DNA from: Chrysomallon squamiferum
Lineage: Eukaryota; Mollusca; Gastropoda; Neomphalida; Peltospiridae
Reading direction: 5' to 3'
Length of the DNA: 33,644 bases
Assembly (NCBI GenBank): GCA_012295275.1
Contig: CM022678.1
Location: forward strand, 8,501,034 to 8,534,677
Below the pieces are notes generated by a model. The model searched no databases. It had not been told where the DNA came from and saw nothing but the letters and a program-made list of their open reading frames with translations. Position numbers and translations under genes: made by a program. Each line of letters starts with the position of its first letter. The first letter of the stretch is position 1. Of this stretch, positions 11,239 to 21,879 are shown piece by piece.

Positions 11239-11299
11239 CTTCTGTGTATCTCCTTGACATCTCCAGAGCTTTTCCAAATGGAGCAGTTGTTTCATAACC
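11239..11299 (-). CDS. Unidentified minus-strand gene, exon 2
   Basis: A pyrimidine-rich acceptor (CTTTCCTAAAG), then 61 nt in phase 0 ending in phase 1 at donor GTGAAC. It encodes GYETTAPFGKALEMSRRYTE plus a split Gly. Its start phase matches the end of exon 1 (12115-12166). Family unknown. Confidence 0.55.
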
Positions 11300-12114
11300 C
11301 TTTAGGAAAGAAAGAAAATAAAACAAAACATGAAATCACATTCCTATATAAAATGATTTGATCAACCAAGATTTTAATATATAATTTTAATTTAGTTATT
11401 GATGTTGATTTACTAATTTCCTGTAGTACATTACATATTTAAATTAATTATACACAGATAAAAACTGAAGATAACATTAACATATTAGAAAAGATATTTG
11501 TTGTTTTTTTAAACATATTCTCTGTTAATCCTTAGATTCATCACCTTCAAATATAATCATAAAACAGCTGTAGTGTTGATAAGAAAACAGGAGAGTGAAA
11601 ATAAATAAATATATAATGTGTAATGCTAGTTAATATTCTCAGCAATTCCAATGTGTGAAGGCAACACAAAGTGAAGGTATATTTGTTATAAATCTAAACA
11701 GTTAACAATATTCTCAATGATTTAGTTTTAAATATCTAAGAATAATGTGATATAAAAAGAAAGAAATCTTCAACCGTTAAAATGCATATTAATAAGAAAA
11801 ACAAAAAACTAAAAACAACAAATCCACAACAAACACCCAGTGTTACTTCTGGAAACAAATAAAAAATTAAAAAACAAAAACATTTTAGACAACAAACTGC
11901 CAACACAGCCTATTCAGAAAAGATTTAAGGAAAAAAGAAGAAAAGAAAAATGTGTTTCTTGATAATAGTATGATATTGTCAATCTAATTATCATTTACAG
12001 TTTGTTATACCAATAAAACTTACTTCTTGCTGGTCTTTATCCCTCCAAGAAAGAAAATACATGTTTGTCCTGTATCATTACATCCATACAAAACATAATT
12101 AAAACTTTACTAAC

Positions 12115-12166
12115 CTTTTCACTGCTAACATTTTCAGCATTTTCAGCTGGTTTATTGTCATCCATT
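12115..12166 (-). CDS. Unidentified minus-strand gene, probable first coding exon
   Basis: After acceptor GTTTCAG the exon is A followed by ATG (12165-12163), encoding MDDNKPAENAENVSSEK to a donor GTTAGT, phase 0. The acidic, hydrophilic start shows no signal peptide, which suggests a cytoplasmic or nuclear product. A non-coding 5' exon upstream is implied by the acceptor. A possible 19-nt microexon (DKDQQE) at about 12023-12041 has splice-like flanks but the wrong phase. The gene 12166-7759 has five phase-compatible junctions except one, at exon 5. I do not recognise the protein. Confidence 0.5.
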
Positions 12167-12865
12167 CTGAAACACAAATAACAGAGTAATAAATCCAATA
12201 AGTCAGCAGGTAATTTAAATATTTTGGAAAAACACAAAGAATTACTAAGAAATGTATTTAAAATAATTTTTAAAATAATAGTTAAAAAAACAAATAAATT
12301 CATTAACACAAACTGCAGTGTGTGAAAATCCATAAACTGATGCTGTTATCAATAAAACATTTTCCCTATCTAGCATTACAAAAACTGAGAGTCTGTATGT
12401 ATGTATGTATGTGTGTGTGTGTGTATACAAAAACAAAACTGTATTTGATATTTAAATGCAACATATTCTGTTGATGGTTTAAAAACATAATAATTAGGAT
12501 AAAAATGTATGGTTATATCATATATGTATCATTTGTGTATAAGCTGGCATTTAGAAATATAGAAATGAAATTCATTTTTAAAAAAATGTTGATAACATTA
12601 TAGATAATATGATTTGTTTTTGCTCCAATGAGTGGCAATAAAAACATCTTCTAGCCCTGTTTCCTAAAAGCTCATAGAAATCACAAAGTTTCCCATCAAT
12701 GCAACAACTATCACAGCAGCAGTGAAACAAACCTTAAACCTGTCCCAAACATAAAAATAAAAAAATGTAAAAAGAGAATAAATAAGAGTAAAAATGTAAG
12801 TGGAGAAGAGAACAGAAAATAAGGGTAAGCAGCAGCTAAGCTGGTCAAGAAGTCACATACGGAGG

Positions 12866-13939
12866 ATGTCAAATACACAAAGCAGTGAGCTTGGATGTTC
12901 ATCTGCACCATTTTATCAGTCAACACCAATTCAACAGTCTCAGCAGTCTCAGTATGGACAACATGGACAGACTATGGATCCCACAGTCAGTATTCTGGTT
13001 TAACTTCACCAGTTGTGCACAAGTAAGATGTCAGTATAAAATCAGATACTTTGACTAGAAAGTTAGATATGATGTGTGATGAACTGAAAAAACTTGACCT
13101 GATTGAGAAACCACTGAATAGTATGGATATAGCTGTACAAGACATTACTGGTAAAGTGATGGGTATCAAGAAAACAGTGCAACATATGGAAATGGGTATG
13201 AATTACAATAACAAACAGTTTGAAAGGAATAAAAAAGATCTCAGAAATTTGAAATCTGTTGTGTCAGATATGAACAGTTCTACCGTAAACTTAGAGATAA
13301 TAATAACAGTTTGAAACAAATATGTGAATTAAAAACCGAGTTTGGAAACTTAAGAGAAAACCTCACAATGAACTCACTTCATGCATGACAATTTATTCTT
13401 CTGTTGAATACCAGAGAAAGACGAGGAAGACACAGAAGAGGAGTTGAAAAGGTTTATAAAAAATTAAATGAAAGTGGAAAATAATACTGACTTTCACAGA
13501 GTGCACTGAATGGGGAGGAAGTTTGGTGGATATACAAGGACTATTTGTTGCTAAATTCATTTTATATAAAGACAGAGAAATAGTGAGAACAGCTTTACCC
13601 AAAACAAGCTGATAAACAAGCAATACAGGGTTAATGAACAACTCCAGAAAGAAATTAATGACAGAAGGAAATTACTGCATCCAGATTACAAATCAGCAAA
13701 AAGGCAAAGGAAAAGAGCGACTTTAAGTGGTGATAAATTGTATATGGAGGGCAGGCTGTTTAGACTATGAGAGGATTGGACAGAAGCCAATAACACAAAC
13801 ATTACAACTAAGCCAAATGAAACAAAAATATAGACCACAGCAACACAAGCCAACCTCTCACCAAGACAAGCCAACTGAGTCAGTGCAATACAACAAGGGA
13901 GGAGGACAAGTCTTACAAAGCAAAAACAGTGTTGAGTAA
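12866..13939 (+). pseudogene. LINE ORF1 (RNA-binding protein), with stops and frameshifts
   Basis: ATG at 12866 follows CGGAGG. The Q-rich N-terminus (STPIQQSQQSQYGQ) ends near 13000. A coiled coil (TRKLDMMCDELKKLDLIEKP onward) runs 13051-13320. An L1-type RRM with IPEKDEEDTEEELKRFIKN, DFHRVH and MGRKFGG runs 13381-13540, and the C-terminal RVNEQLQKEINDRRKLLHP / GDKLYMEGRLF block to about 13770. A basic, Gln-rich tail ends at TAA 13937-13939. ORF1 proteins coat the element RNA. In-frame stops at 13405, after FIKN and after DFHRVH, plus at least two frame changes, show this copy is dead. Confidence 0.8.
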
Positions 13940-15430
13940 ATGTCAGTAAACTCTCTCATTTGTAAAAATACCCCAAACAAAATTCATAAAGAAATAAGCC
14001 CTTATATTTTAAAAATAACAGAGATTAATGTGTGTGGTTTGGGAAGAAACCCACCTAATAATGTAATAAAGAAAAATCCTTATAATAAGCTGCAAGAAAG
14101 GAAGTCAGAAAAGCCAGAAGAAGATATAAACAATCTGGTGGAAGCATACTGAAAGCTGACTTGAAGTATGAAGAGAATCAGTATAAACAAACACTAAACA
14201 GAGCTGTTAGGGAATATAGAACATAATATTAAACAAAAAATGAAAATACTAAAAACTTCAAAACCCAACTTCAGTTGTGGTCAGTTCTAAACAGAAATAA
14301 ACAGGGATGGTCAAAAGTGGAGGTGTCAATTGCTTCTTTATTTCATTTTTTCAAAACTGTTAATTTCAATGTTGATGAAAATTTGCCTGATTATGTAACA
14401 CCAACAGAAGAATAACACACTAATGATAAGAAACCACTAATGATATTTTGAACAAGACTTTTTCAGCCAAAGAAATATCTAGTGAAGAGACTCCAGTGTA
14501 ATTGATCAGCTGGAGAAGACTTTATTATCAATGAACATGTTAATTATACTGCTAATGTAATGCTACTTTTATATGTACTGTTAGTCTATTGTTTAATGTT
14601 ATTCTTGACTCAGCAATTATACCATCCGATTGGTTAGTGGAACTCATCAAACCAATATATAAAAATAAAGGTGCTCGAAATGAACCTGAAAATTATAGAC
14701 ATATCACATTATTAATTTGCTTAGGTAAATTATTTACATCTGTACTTAATTCTGGATTAAATATGTGTGCAGATGAAACAAACCTGATTTCAGAAAATCA
14801 AGCTGGATTTTGTTAAAATTATTCAATGACAGACATATATATTTTCTTTATACTCGCTAATTATTTTAACGAACAAATGTAAAAAGAAATAGTATTGTGC
14901 TTTTATAAATTTTGAGAAAGCGTTTGATTATGCAATAAATTAATTAGGTCTGGTATAAATGGAAAATGTTTTATTGTCTTAGTAAATATGTATGAAGATA
15001 CTAAGGCTAGAATTACAGCAAACGGTTTGTTATCTGATAGTTTTAATTGTGAAATTGGTGTCAGGCAAAGAGAAAAAAAAATAACTATTTTTATTCTTCT
15101 GTTTTTCTAAAAGACTTAGACAAATTTCTTATAGTTAATAAGGCAAATGGACTAGAATCAATTACAACATTTAGTGAAGAATTTAATGTTTATTTAAAGT
15201 CTTTTTTTTATTCTTATGTTGATGATAAAATACTGTTAGAAGAATCAACTGATGCTCTACAACATAATCTTAACATTTTTTTATTTTTACTCCTGACTAT
15301 GGACACCTAAAGTTAATACAAATAAAACAAAAATAATGATTTTCAGTAAAAAAAAACAACAACTAGTAACAAAAATATAATTAACAAAACTTTAGCAATT
15401 GTTTTTGAAACTGAGGAAAACAACTAATAA
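13940..15430 (+). pseudogene. LINE ORF2 (endonuclease start plus reverse transcriptase), broken
   Basis: ATG at 13940 abuts the ORF1 stop (TAAATG). It reads through KITEINVCGLG, the start of the AP-type endonuclease, then jumps to the linker (KSEKPEEDINNLVEAY). The RT begins in the 14589-14816 frame with PSDWLVELIKPIYKNKGA, ENYRHITLLICLGKLFTS and ISENQAGF. Further pieces give FEKAFD-like sequence at about 14910, NMYEDTKARITANG at about 14990, YVDD at 15215-15226 and NTNKTKIMIFSK at about 15318-15353. Full ORF2 would copy RNA at the nicked target. Frameshifts and stops are frequent after 14816, and most of the endonuclease is missing. Confidence 0.8.
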
Positions 15431-15830
15431 ATTTGAATAAATGGGAATAGTAGCTGAAAACATATCAACAATAATTATGTAAAAACAAAAGTAAAAAAAT
15501 AGTAAAAATGATTACCTGTAATATTAACAATGATGACGTAAAAATAAAAAAATAAAAGATTTATTTTCATATTCATGTATATTTTTAAAATTGAGTATTA
15601 GTGTGTGTAGCAAAGATACCAACTGTTTAATAAAAAACAAATAAAAAAAACAAGTTGATTCCTACATAAATATAGATCAACATATAAAGTGTCTATACTT
15701 TTCTTATATTTATATAATATATAATGTTTTTAAAAAAACAAATACTGTAGATTAAATACTGAGGATTTGTAACAAGGTGTAGTTAAACTGTATTAACTTA
15801 GAACATGACAGTCAAACACAAAACTCTTAC

Positions 15831-15927
15831 ATTAACTAGTTTGCTGCTGTCTCTGTCTACAAGCCTCTTGGTGAGTAACCAGGTTGGCAGAACACTGTTG
15901 ATGCTGAGATATGCAGCTACATTTGCC
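15831..15927 (-). CDS. Unidentified minus-strand gene (alpha-helical repeat-like), downstream exon
   Basis: Acceptor GTTTTAG to donor GTAAGAG, 97 nt, joining the upstream exon through a split Arg codon (AG|G). It encodes ANVAAYLSINSVLPTWLLTK, then RLVDRDSSKLVN. The L-P-x-W-L turn in a helical context weakly recalls the C-terminal region of Nup160-type nucleoporins, but I cannot confirm this. The exon ends in phase 0. The next exon would lie beyond the LINE insertion and was not identified with confidence. Confidence 0.6.
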
Positions 15928-16349
15928 CTAAAACAAAAAATAAAGTAAGTAAATTTCAAAAACAGTAAATACTGTAACATTACAATATTTGCTTGTTACC
16001 ATTGTTGAAAATCTACTTTCTTATTTTATTTCTTATTATTATGTGCTATTATCATCATCATCATTATAATTCATCTTTTTCTTCTTATTATTGTTTTCAA
16101 TTTTATTATTACTATGATTATGATTATTATTATTATTATTATTAATATTTATTGATGCAAAAAATTTAAATTTGTATGAAAACAATATCCGCATATCCCT
16201 TTTTTCAAAATCATATTTATTTTATATACATGTTCATCATAATACATATTATTATTTACAAATAAACAATAAAATTATATATAATATTAATATTGTAACA
16301 TTGAGATGGCATTATGTAACTTATAAAAGCTGGTAGTAAACTGAATTAC

Positions 16350-16469
16350 CTGTCCATTATACACAGCATCTGTTTAGAAACATGTTGAGCACATCTGAGT
16401 GAGTGAGTCTGTACAAATGTCTCTACAGCCAGCTGTGGAGAATGATTCAACAGAGAGACAAAATAATCT
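16350..16469 (-). CDS. Unidentified minus-strand gene, upstream exon
   Basis: A 120-nt exon from acceptor ATATCAG to donor GTAATT, phase 2 to phase 2. It encodes DYFVSLLNHSPQLAVETFVQ, then THSLRCAQHVSKQMLCIMDR, and continues in phase into 15927. The pattern is helical, like a solenoid protein. No domain name can be given; a nucleoporin-like scaffold is only a guess. Upstream exons and the start codon were not found; the ATG at 16864-16862 (MTENVRISPNPI) is a weak candidate. Confidence 0.6.
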
Positions 16470-17166
16470 CTGATATAATGCCAAATTTAAATTACGCTAC
16501 AATTGCTATTTATGTAAGAACTGAACAAACATGTTCCTTTCGGTTCTTATTCTTGGCAAATTGATTTATAGAAATGGGCCAACCACCGTTTGGCTTCAGG
16601 CCAGACGAGTCTCGATAAACCACGATATTTCGAACATACACGGATTCGAATGTATGCTACGCTTTTCAAACCAGTTTAAACTGATGCTGGACAGCCAGAC
16701 TATTTTTATTTTTAATTTGGTATTGTTTTGTTTGTTGATTAGTCATTTTAATAGAATTTTAGAAATATTTCACGAAAATCCAAATGGATTTGGATGTTTT
16801 ATGTTTGTGCGAAACAAGCGTGAATCGGATTCGGAGATATGCGCACATTTTCAGTCATGGAACGAGGTAAACATGATGTAATGTGTATGTGTGACTGTGA
16901 GAGAAACAGAGAGATATTCATCGTATAAACTATAATCGTATTGTCAGTGTGTGTGCGTGTGCGTGTGCGTGTCTTGGCAATTTCATATGTAAATAAATTT
17001 ATTATGACATTCTCAAACGGTAATAAGCAGAGATAAATGCACTGATCTGACAAATGTTGATTGATAACAAAAAATATCATGTTCTTCCAAAAAAATAAAC
17101 ATTATATTTACTATTGGCATTGCTATTTTTCGTCGGTCAGGTCTGTCAAGAAAGGGAATTTACATC
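16470..17166. promoter_or_regulatory. Possible bidirectional promoter interval
   Basis: This 700-bp stretch separates a minus-strand exon (ends 16469) from a plus-strand ATG (17167). It has more CpG than its surroundings (for example 16540-16860), a CCAAC/GTTTGGC pair near 16578-16595 and a (GTGTGC)-type tract at 16943-16972. A 116-codon open frame at 16531-16881 shows no domain and is probably chance. Promoter function is inferred from position and composition only. Confidence 0.3.
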
Positions 17167-17229
17167 ATGGAGAAAGATGAATCACCTGTTACAGAAACGA
17201 TTCTTGTGCAAACTGCAACATTCTGAGTT
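17167..17229 (+). CDS. Unidentified plus-strand gene, probable first coding exon
   Basis: ATG after TACATC, encoding MEKDESPVTETILVQTATF, then TGA (17224-17226), one more codon and a good donor GTGAGA. Without the TGA the exon would end in phase 0, exactly what the next exon needs. The stop may be a C-to-T change (CGA to TGA), a sequence error or a sign that the gene is dead. Product not recognised. Confidence 0.4.
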
Positions 17230-17512
17230 GTGAGAATAATTTATTTTATGTTTGTGTCTTAGAGAGTGAAATAAGTTTTGTAGAACTCTTTATTGATTAT
17301 AAAATAGTGTAATAAAAATCATTTATTTGCTATTGTTTTGTAATCAGTTTAATATTATAATAATTATGTTACATTATTTATTAATAACAAAGTATATGGA
17401 AGGTATCCCACAGCCCACTTTGTCTGAATAATAAAGTTAAATTTAAATTTTGATAATAACAGAAGTATTAATTATTATTTTTATTATTATTTTATTTCTT
17501 TTTTTCTTTTAG

Positions 17513-17597
17513 AATGTACATATAGCTCTAATTGATGCGCTGATTTGGCATATGCCAGTGAAGTTGATTCAGTAGAATGTGCTGTCCCTGCCATCAG
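17513..17597 (+). CDS. Unidentified plus-strand gene, second exon, one base short
   Basis: A strong pyrimidine tract and TTTTAG acceptor, then 85 nt to donor GTATGC. It reads NVHIALIDA in phase 0, then, one frame over, ADLAYASEVDSVECAVPAIR. A single missing base near 17537-17540 unites the two, giving 86 nt and a phase-2 end that matches the next exon. Confidence 0.5.
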
Positions 17598-18007
17598 GTA
17601 TGCTGTTGTTTTTGTTTATTTATTTATTTATATTTATTATCTTGTTAAATATTAAAATATGATTTTTTTTTTTTTTAATTATTAAACTGAGTTAGTTTGA
17701 CTCTGTTAAAGTTGATTTACTTTACTTCATTTTATATTTTGGAAACTATATGGTAAATTATATTTCATTTTTCTACTTTGATTATTAAATGATAGCTGAA
17801 AAGAAGGAGAAGGATTATGATGATTGCAGTTAAATATGAAAATGTATTAATGTAGAAAGAGAGAGAATTAAGGAATGGAGATTCAGGGAGAGAGGGAGAA
17901 GGAGAATGATATTTGGGGTGCATGTTTTGTATAATTTATCATACAGCCTAAAGAGACCTCATACTTTAAATTCAACATTTTTGAACAAGCAATTTTAAAA
18001 TTTTCAG

Positions 18008-18124
18008 ACAAATTACAACTTTTAACGCATCCAGTGAACTTCCATCAGTCGCTGAGGACACAATTATAGTCTGCTTAAATAAAGTTTGTACTACTCCCAA
18101 TCGAAAAAGAAAAAAATCGAGCAG
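18008..18124 (+). CDS. Unidentified plus-strand gene, third exon with basic tail
   Basis: Acceptor TTTTCAG to donor GTGAAT, 117 nt, phase 2 to phase 2, fully open. It encodes QITTFNASSELPSVAEDTII, then VCLNKVCTTPNRKRKKSSR. The RKRKK cluster looks like a nuclear localisation signal, so a nuclear protein is plausible, but no family is recognised. The next exon would lie in or beyond the assembly gap starting at 18445. Confidence 0.6.
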
Positions 18125-18305
18125 GTGAATTTGAGTTGTTTTTATTTAAATATTTCTCATTGTTCTAAACATAATTAAGTTTAATTTAATTTAATGGAGG
18201 AGATTGCACTTTGTTAATAATATATCAATAGCTAGACATGCACGTACACAAAAATTACATTAGTATCTTGTAAACACACAGTACACTTTTTAACCATGTA
18301 CATTT

Positions 18306-18336
<31 letters not shown>

Positions 18337-18444
18337 TTACCTTCATATCAGTGTTTTTTACAGTTTTGCAAACGTGTATTTCTGTGTTTTAAAACAAAAA
18401 GAAGAAGCATCATATTTTACAAATATTTTAAAATGTTTAACTTT

Positions 18445-18644
18445 NNNNNNNNNNNNNNNNNNNNNNNNNNNNNNNNNNNNNNNNNNNNNNNNNNNNNNNN
18501 NNNNNNNNNNNNNNNNNNNNNNNNNNNNNNNNNNNNNNNNNNNNNNNNNNNNNNNNNNNNNNNNNNNNNNNNNNNNNNNNNNNNNNNNNNNNNNNNNNNN
18601 NNNNNNNNNNNNNNNNNNNNNNNNNNNNNNNNNNNNNNNNNNNN
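18445..18644. other. Assembly gap, 200 N
   Basis: Exactly 200 N, a round number typical of scaffolding gaps. Real length and content are unknown, and translations across it are meaningless. Confidence 0.99.
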
Positions 18645-18761
18645 AAATTAAAATTCACACATACATTTACATATTATAACACACCTTACACAATGTATAC
18701 ACACATGTACACAGCAGGACAAAACAAATTCACACACAAGCACATGCACACACCCATAACA

Positions 18762-18774
18762 AGGTCAAGGGTCA
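18762..18774 (+). promoter_or_regulatory. DR1-type nuclear receptor site candidate
   Basis: AGGTCA-A-GGGTCA, a direct repeat of two nuclear receptor half-sites with one-base spacing, the type bound by RXR partners and HNF4. A single motif match; function not shown. Confidence 0.3.
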
Positions 18775-19034
18775 TATTCATCAAGCTTCCATCTGAGAAT
18801 TGTTCAAGTGTGATTACAATGTGACTATTAGCAAATTCTGACAGCAACTTAGTGTTTAGTTTTTACATGTTGTGTTGTGTTTGCATAGAGTTGTGGTTCT
18901 TAGAATGGCTTCCATATTTATTTTATTTATTGTGCGTTTTGTGTGTTAAAAGTGATATCTACTGTACCAGAGAAATTTAATTCTGTAAAATACTTTAAAT
19001 TTGAACACAAACTTTTTTATATTTTTTAATTTTT

Positions 19035-19110
<76 letters not shown>

Positions 19111-20149
19111 TTAAATTCTATGCAAAATTGTAAAATATTATTCCCATCTTCATTATTGTAATAATAATGATTATTATTAATTTTGTTTTATAAATTTAAA
19201 GAAAAAAGTACTATTAATTTCTGAGTGTCTTGTTTTAATAAAAAAAATATTAATTAACAATAATTAATAAGAAATATAATAAGAAAAAATACATCTGTAA
19301 AATAAAAATAGAATATAAAATAAATAATAATAGTTAAATCTAATTTTACACTGGTTTGTTTTAGCTATATTATAGAATGCATAGATTAAATATTTTTAAG
19401 TAATTTTTTTTTTTTTTTTTTTTTGGTCCTTGCTAAAATTAATTTTAGTGATATTAATATAGAATGAAACTGGATTCACAATATTTTGAATTTAATTTTG
19501 AATTTTTTTTTTTATATATATATTTCATTTTAATTATTTTATCATTATTTTAGTTTATTTTTCCTTACATATCCAAATGTGAGATATATCATCATTATAG
19601 GTTATTCCCCCTATCCTGATTTTTGCCAGCCCAATTTTTTCTCACCATATTTTCATTCATAAAGCATTTTCACTGCATTTAACTGATTAAAAATGTACTT
19701 TTTTCTCCGTTTTCATATGAATTCAGTCTGATTCCAGTTATTGTTTGCATTGCATTTAGATATATGTAATATATATATATATATATACATTTCACTTAAT
19801 TTCATTTAATTTTCATTATTATTCACAACCAATAATTTTGAAATTTATGTTACATATTTTTATAATCATTTAACGAATCATATTTTAAAAAATAATAATA
19901 ATTGCTTGTGTCAAATATAATTCATATGGTGTTATCTATGAGCCTGTAATATTATGCATAATTCTGTTTCTTTTCTTTTTGTAATTTTTGTTTCACGATT
20001 TCTTGTATTTGCTTTTTACACTTGAATATTGGCTGTGATACTGATAGCCTTACCTTGTTGCTGTGAACAGGCAGTTATCTGTATATAAAAATCTCAAAGC
20101 GTGTTTCAAATTTGTTGTGTTTTTATTTTTGTTACCTCACTGTTAACTA
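18775..20149. other. AT-rich intergenic sequence with (TTA)n at 19041-19112
   Basis: No exon with splice sites or known domain was recognised. It contains a TTA microsatellite (19041-19112), a T-run at 19408-19425 and AT dinucleotide tracts near 19510 and 19767. Confidence 0.6.
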
Positions 20150-20600
20150 AACTGTGAGGATTGAAAAATCTCTTCATTACAAGCTAACACTCAAGTAACA
20201 CTCAAACCAAACCTCAAACCAAAAGCTGAAGCAAACAAGCCTCAAGTTGTGGGTCTGTGGCTGGCACCATTTAAATGAGACATCAAACGTCAGCTAGAAG
20301 ATAAAGCATGCAGTGCGGCAGATACATTTTGTGTCATACGAGTGACCGTGTTTCCAGCTCACCTACAGCATTAAAACAGTGCATTGGTCATTCATCACTG
20401 CGCGCGGTCAAAGGTCAGATGTCCTGACAGGTTAAAAACAGTACTACAGACCCCACCAAAAGTATGATGATGATATAGACACAAAGTGACTTGATATTCA
20501 ACTGGAAACCAGACCGGAGAGCCTCACTGATGTGTTTTTATTGTGCAAGACTGAGTTAGCGCGAGCAGGAGAGAGATCAACTATGTTCATTGTATCAACG
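20150..20600. other. Unexplained block of higher GC content
   Basis: About 450 bp are clearly less AT-rich than both flanks. They contain GCGCGCGG near 20401 and a DR1-like CGGTCA-A-AGGTCA at 20405-20417. The block ends in a long AAT-type microsatellite region (20608-20733). No convincing reading frame or RNA structure was recognised. It could be a regulatory block, an exon of an unknown RNA, or an old repeat. Confidence 0.35.
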
Positions 20601-20607
20601 TGATATT

Positions 20608-20733
20608 ATAATAATAATAATAATAATAAGAGTAATAATAATAATAATAATAGTAATAATAATAATCATAATAATAATAATAATAATTAAAATTATAATA
20701 ATCGCAACAATAATAATAATAATAATAATAATA
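20608..20733. repeat. Imperfect (AAT)n array
   Basis: About 125 bp of AAT repeats interrupted by AGT, ATC and a short AT-rich patch. Confidence 0.9.
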
Positions 20734-21409
20734 TGTTAAAAAGTAAAGAAAATAGGTTATAGGAAATAATATAAATTAACATAAACACAAACTAATAAAT
20801 CAAAATAAGTAAATGTTTTTATTCTCTGTCGTGTAATTAAATTTATTTCCCAATCTAACACTTAATTCTTATATCAAAAACTGTCATATTTCCAACTGTG
20901 TTTATGTACAGCATTTGGGGATGGTAAAAAAAAACCAACACTACAGCTTAATTCTATTTGATATGTGTGAATTAAAGCAATGAATATTTTCTGTCTTATG
21001 TACGTCTGATTATGTAAGTTCAATCACGACCTCACAAACCCCGTTTTATTCCGAAAATCGCGTCGAGACTAAAATGTTTTTTTCTGTAAGCTATGATGGG
21101 ACGTGTTGTTAGTGGATTTTTCATAGTAGTCTCTAAGTTAAAATATTGCTCCTTCATAATTGTACCAACGTCAACACTGCGGCGATTGCAAATTACTGGG
21201 AAAATTATTTCACCTCTCGTTACATTTTCACGATCAGTATCCAGGGTGACTAAAAAGGAGTTTGGTGGTATTTTTGTTTTAGATATTTTAGATAAAAAAA
21301 ATCATCTGTATTTTTAACAAAACTGGCGTGTCTACTTGCTATTGGTTTTAAATCAGAATTAAAGTATAGTTGGTGCGTGTTACATACATTACATGTATCA
21401 CTGTGTGTG

Positions 21410-21790
21410 TAACTGTGTAACATACTTTGTGCGTTTTTTGTTTCTATTTCTGTTTTATCTTGTTTTATATTTTATATGCAATATGTGCATCATTGTGTAT
21501 GTATCTATAGAAGTACACTTTGTTTGTTTTATATGTTTTTCTCCATAATATTTGTATGATAGTCTATATATCTATATAAGTATACTTTATATTTATCTAT
21601 TATATGTGTAAAACTATTATTGCCTATTTAAGTAAACATTGTGTGTGTTTTATATATTCATTCTATTTTTATATCTGTTTGTATCTATGTAGGTAAACTT
21701 TGTGTTTTTTCTTCTGTATGCGTTATTAGCGTATGTGTGTCTATAGAAGTATATCTTCTGTGTCTGTAATATCTATTACGTATACACCTC
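21410..21790. repeat. Degenerate tandem repeat, unit about 52-67 bp
   Basis: A phrase like TCTATA(T/G)AAGTA(T/A/C)ACTTTGTGT recurs at about 21511, 21578, 21630, 21689 and 21747, with a weaker first unit near 21418. The spacing of 52-67 bp and heavy divergence suggest an old minisatellite. Confidence 0.5.
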
Positions 21791-21879
21791 TATCTAGGAA
21801 TATATATATTTTTTTCTTCTTTTTTTTTTTTTTTGTTTTTTTCCTATATGATATCAGTATTGCTGTACAACAATGTCAT

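Larger units (their letters stand above)
12790..15430 (+). mobile_element. Non-LTR retrotransposon (LINE copy 2), L1/Tx1-like, decayed
   Basis: This longer copy holds a nearly whole ORF1, a junction to ORF2, most of the endonuclease region deleted, and a reverse transcriptase up to the YVDD box and a little beyond. It matches copy 1 (4517-5010) over 13549-14040, then diverges abruptly at about 14041, where an internal deletion joins the endonuclease start to the linker before the RT. The 5' and 3' ends are approximate. No poly-A tail or target-site duplication was pinned down. The sequence after 15430 is low-complexity. Confidence 0.85.

Noticed and set aside
12023-12041. 19-nt microexon with acceptor and donor-like flanks
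   Set aside because: Its phase does not fit either neighbour, so it is mentioned only as a possibility under exon 1.
16531-16881. 116-codon plus-strand open frame
   Set aside because: No domain, no splice support, and it overlaps the interval between two divergent genes.
18296-18679. Open frames running across the gap
   Set aside because: They are mostly N residues from the 200-N scaffold gap.
21093-21317. 74-codon plus-strand open frame
   Set aside because: No recognisable domain, splice context or codon pattern; compatible with chance.
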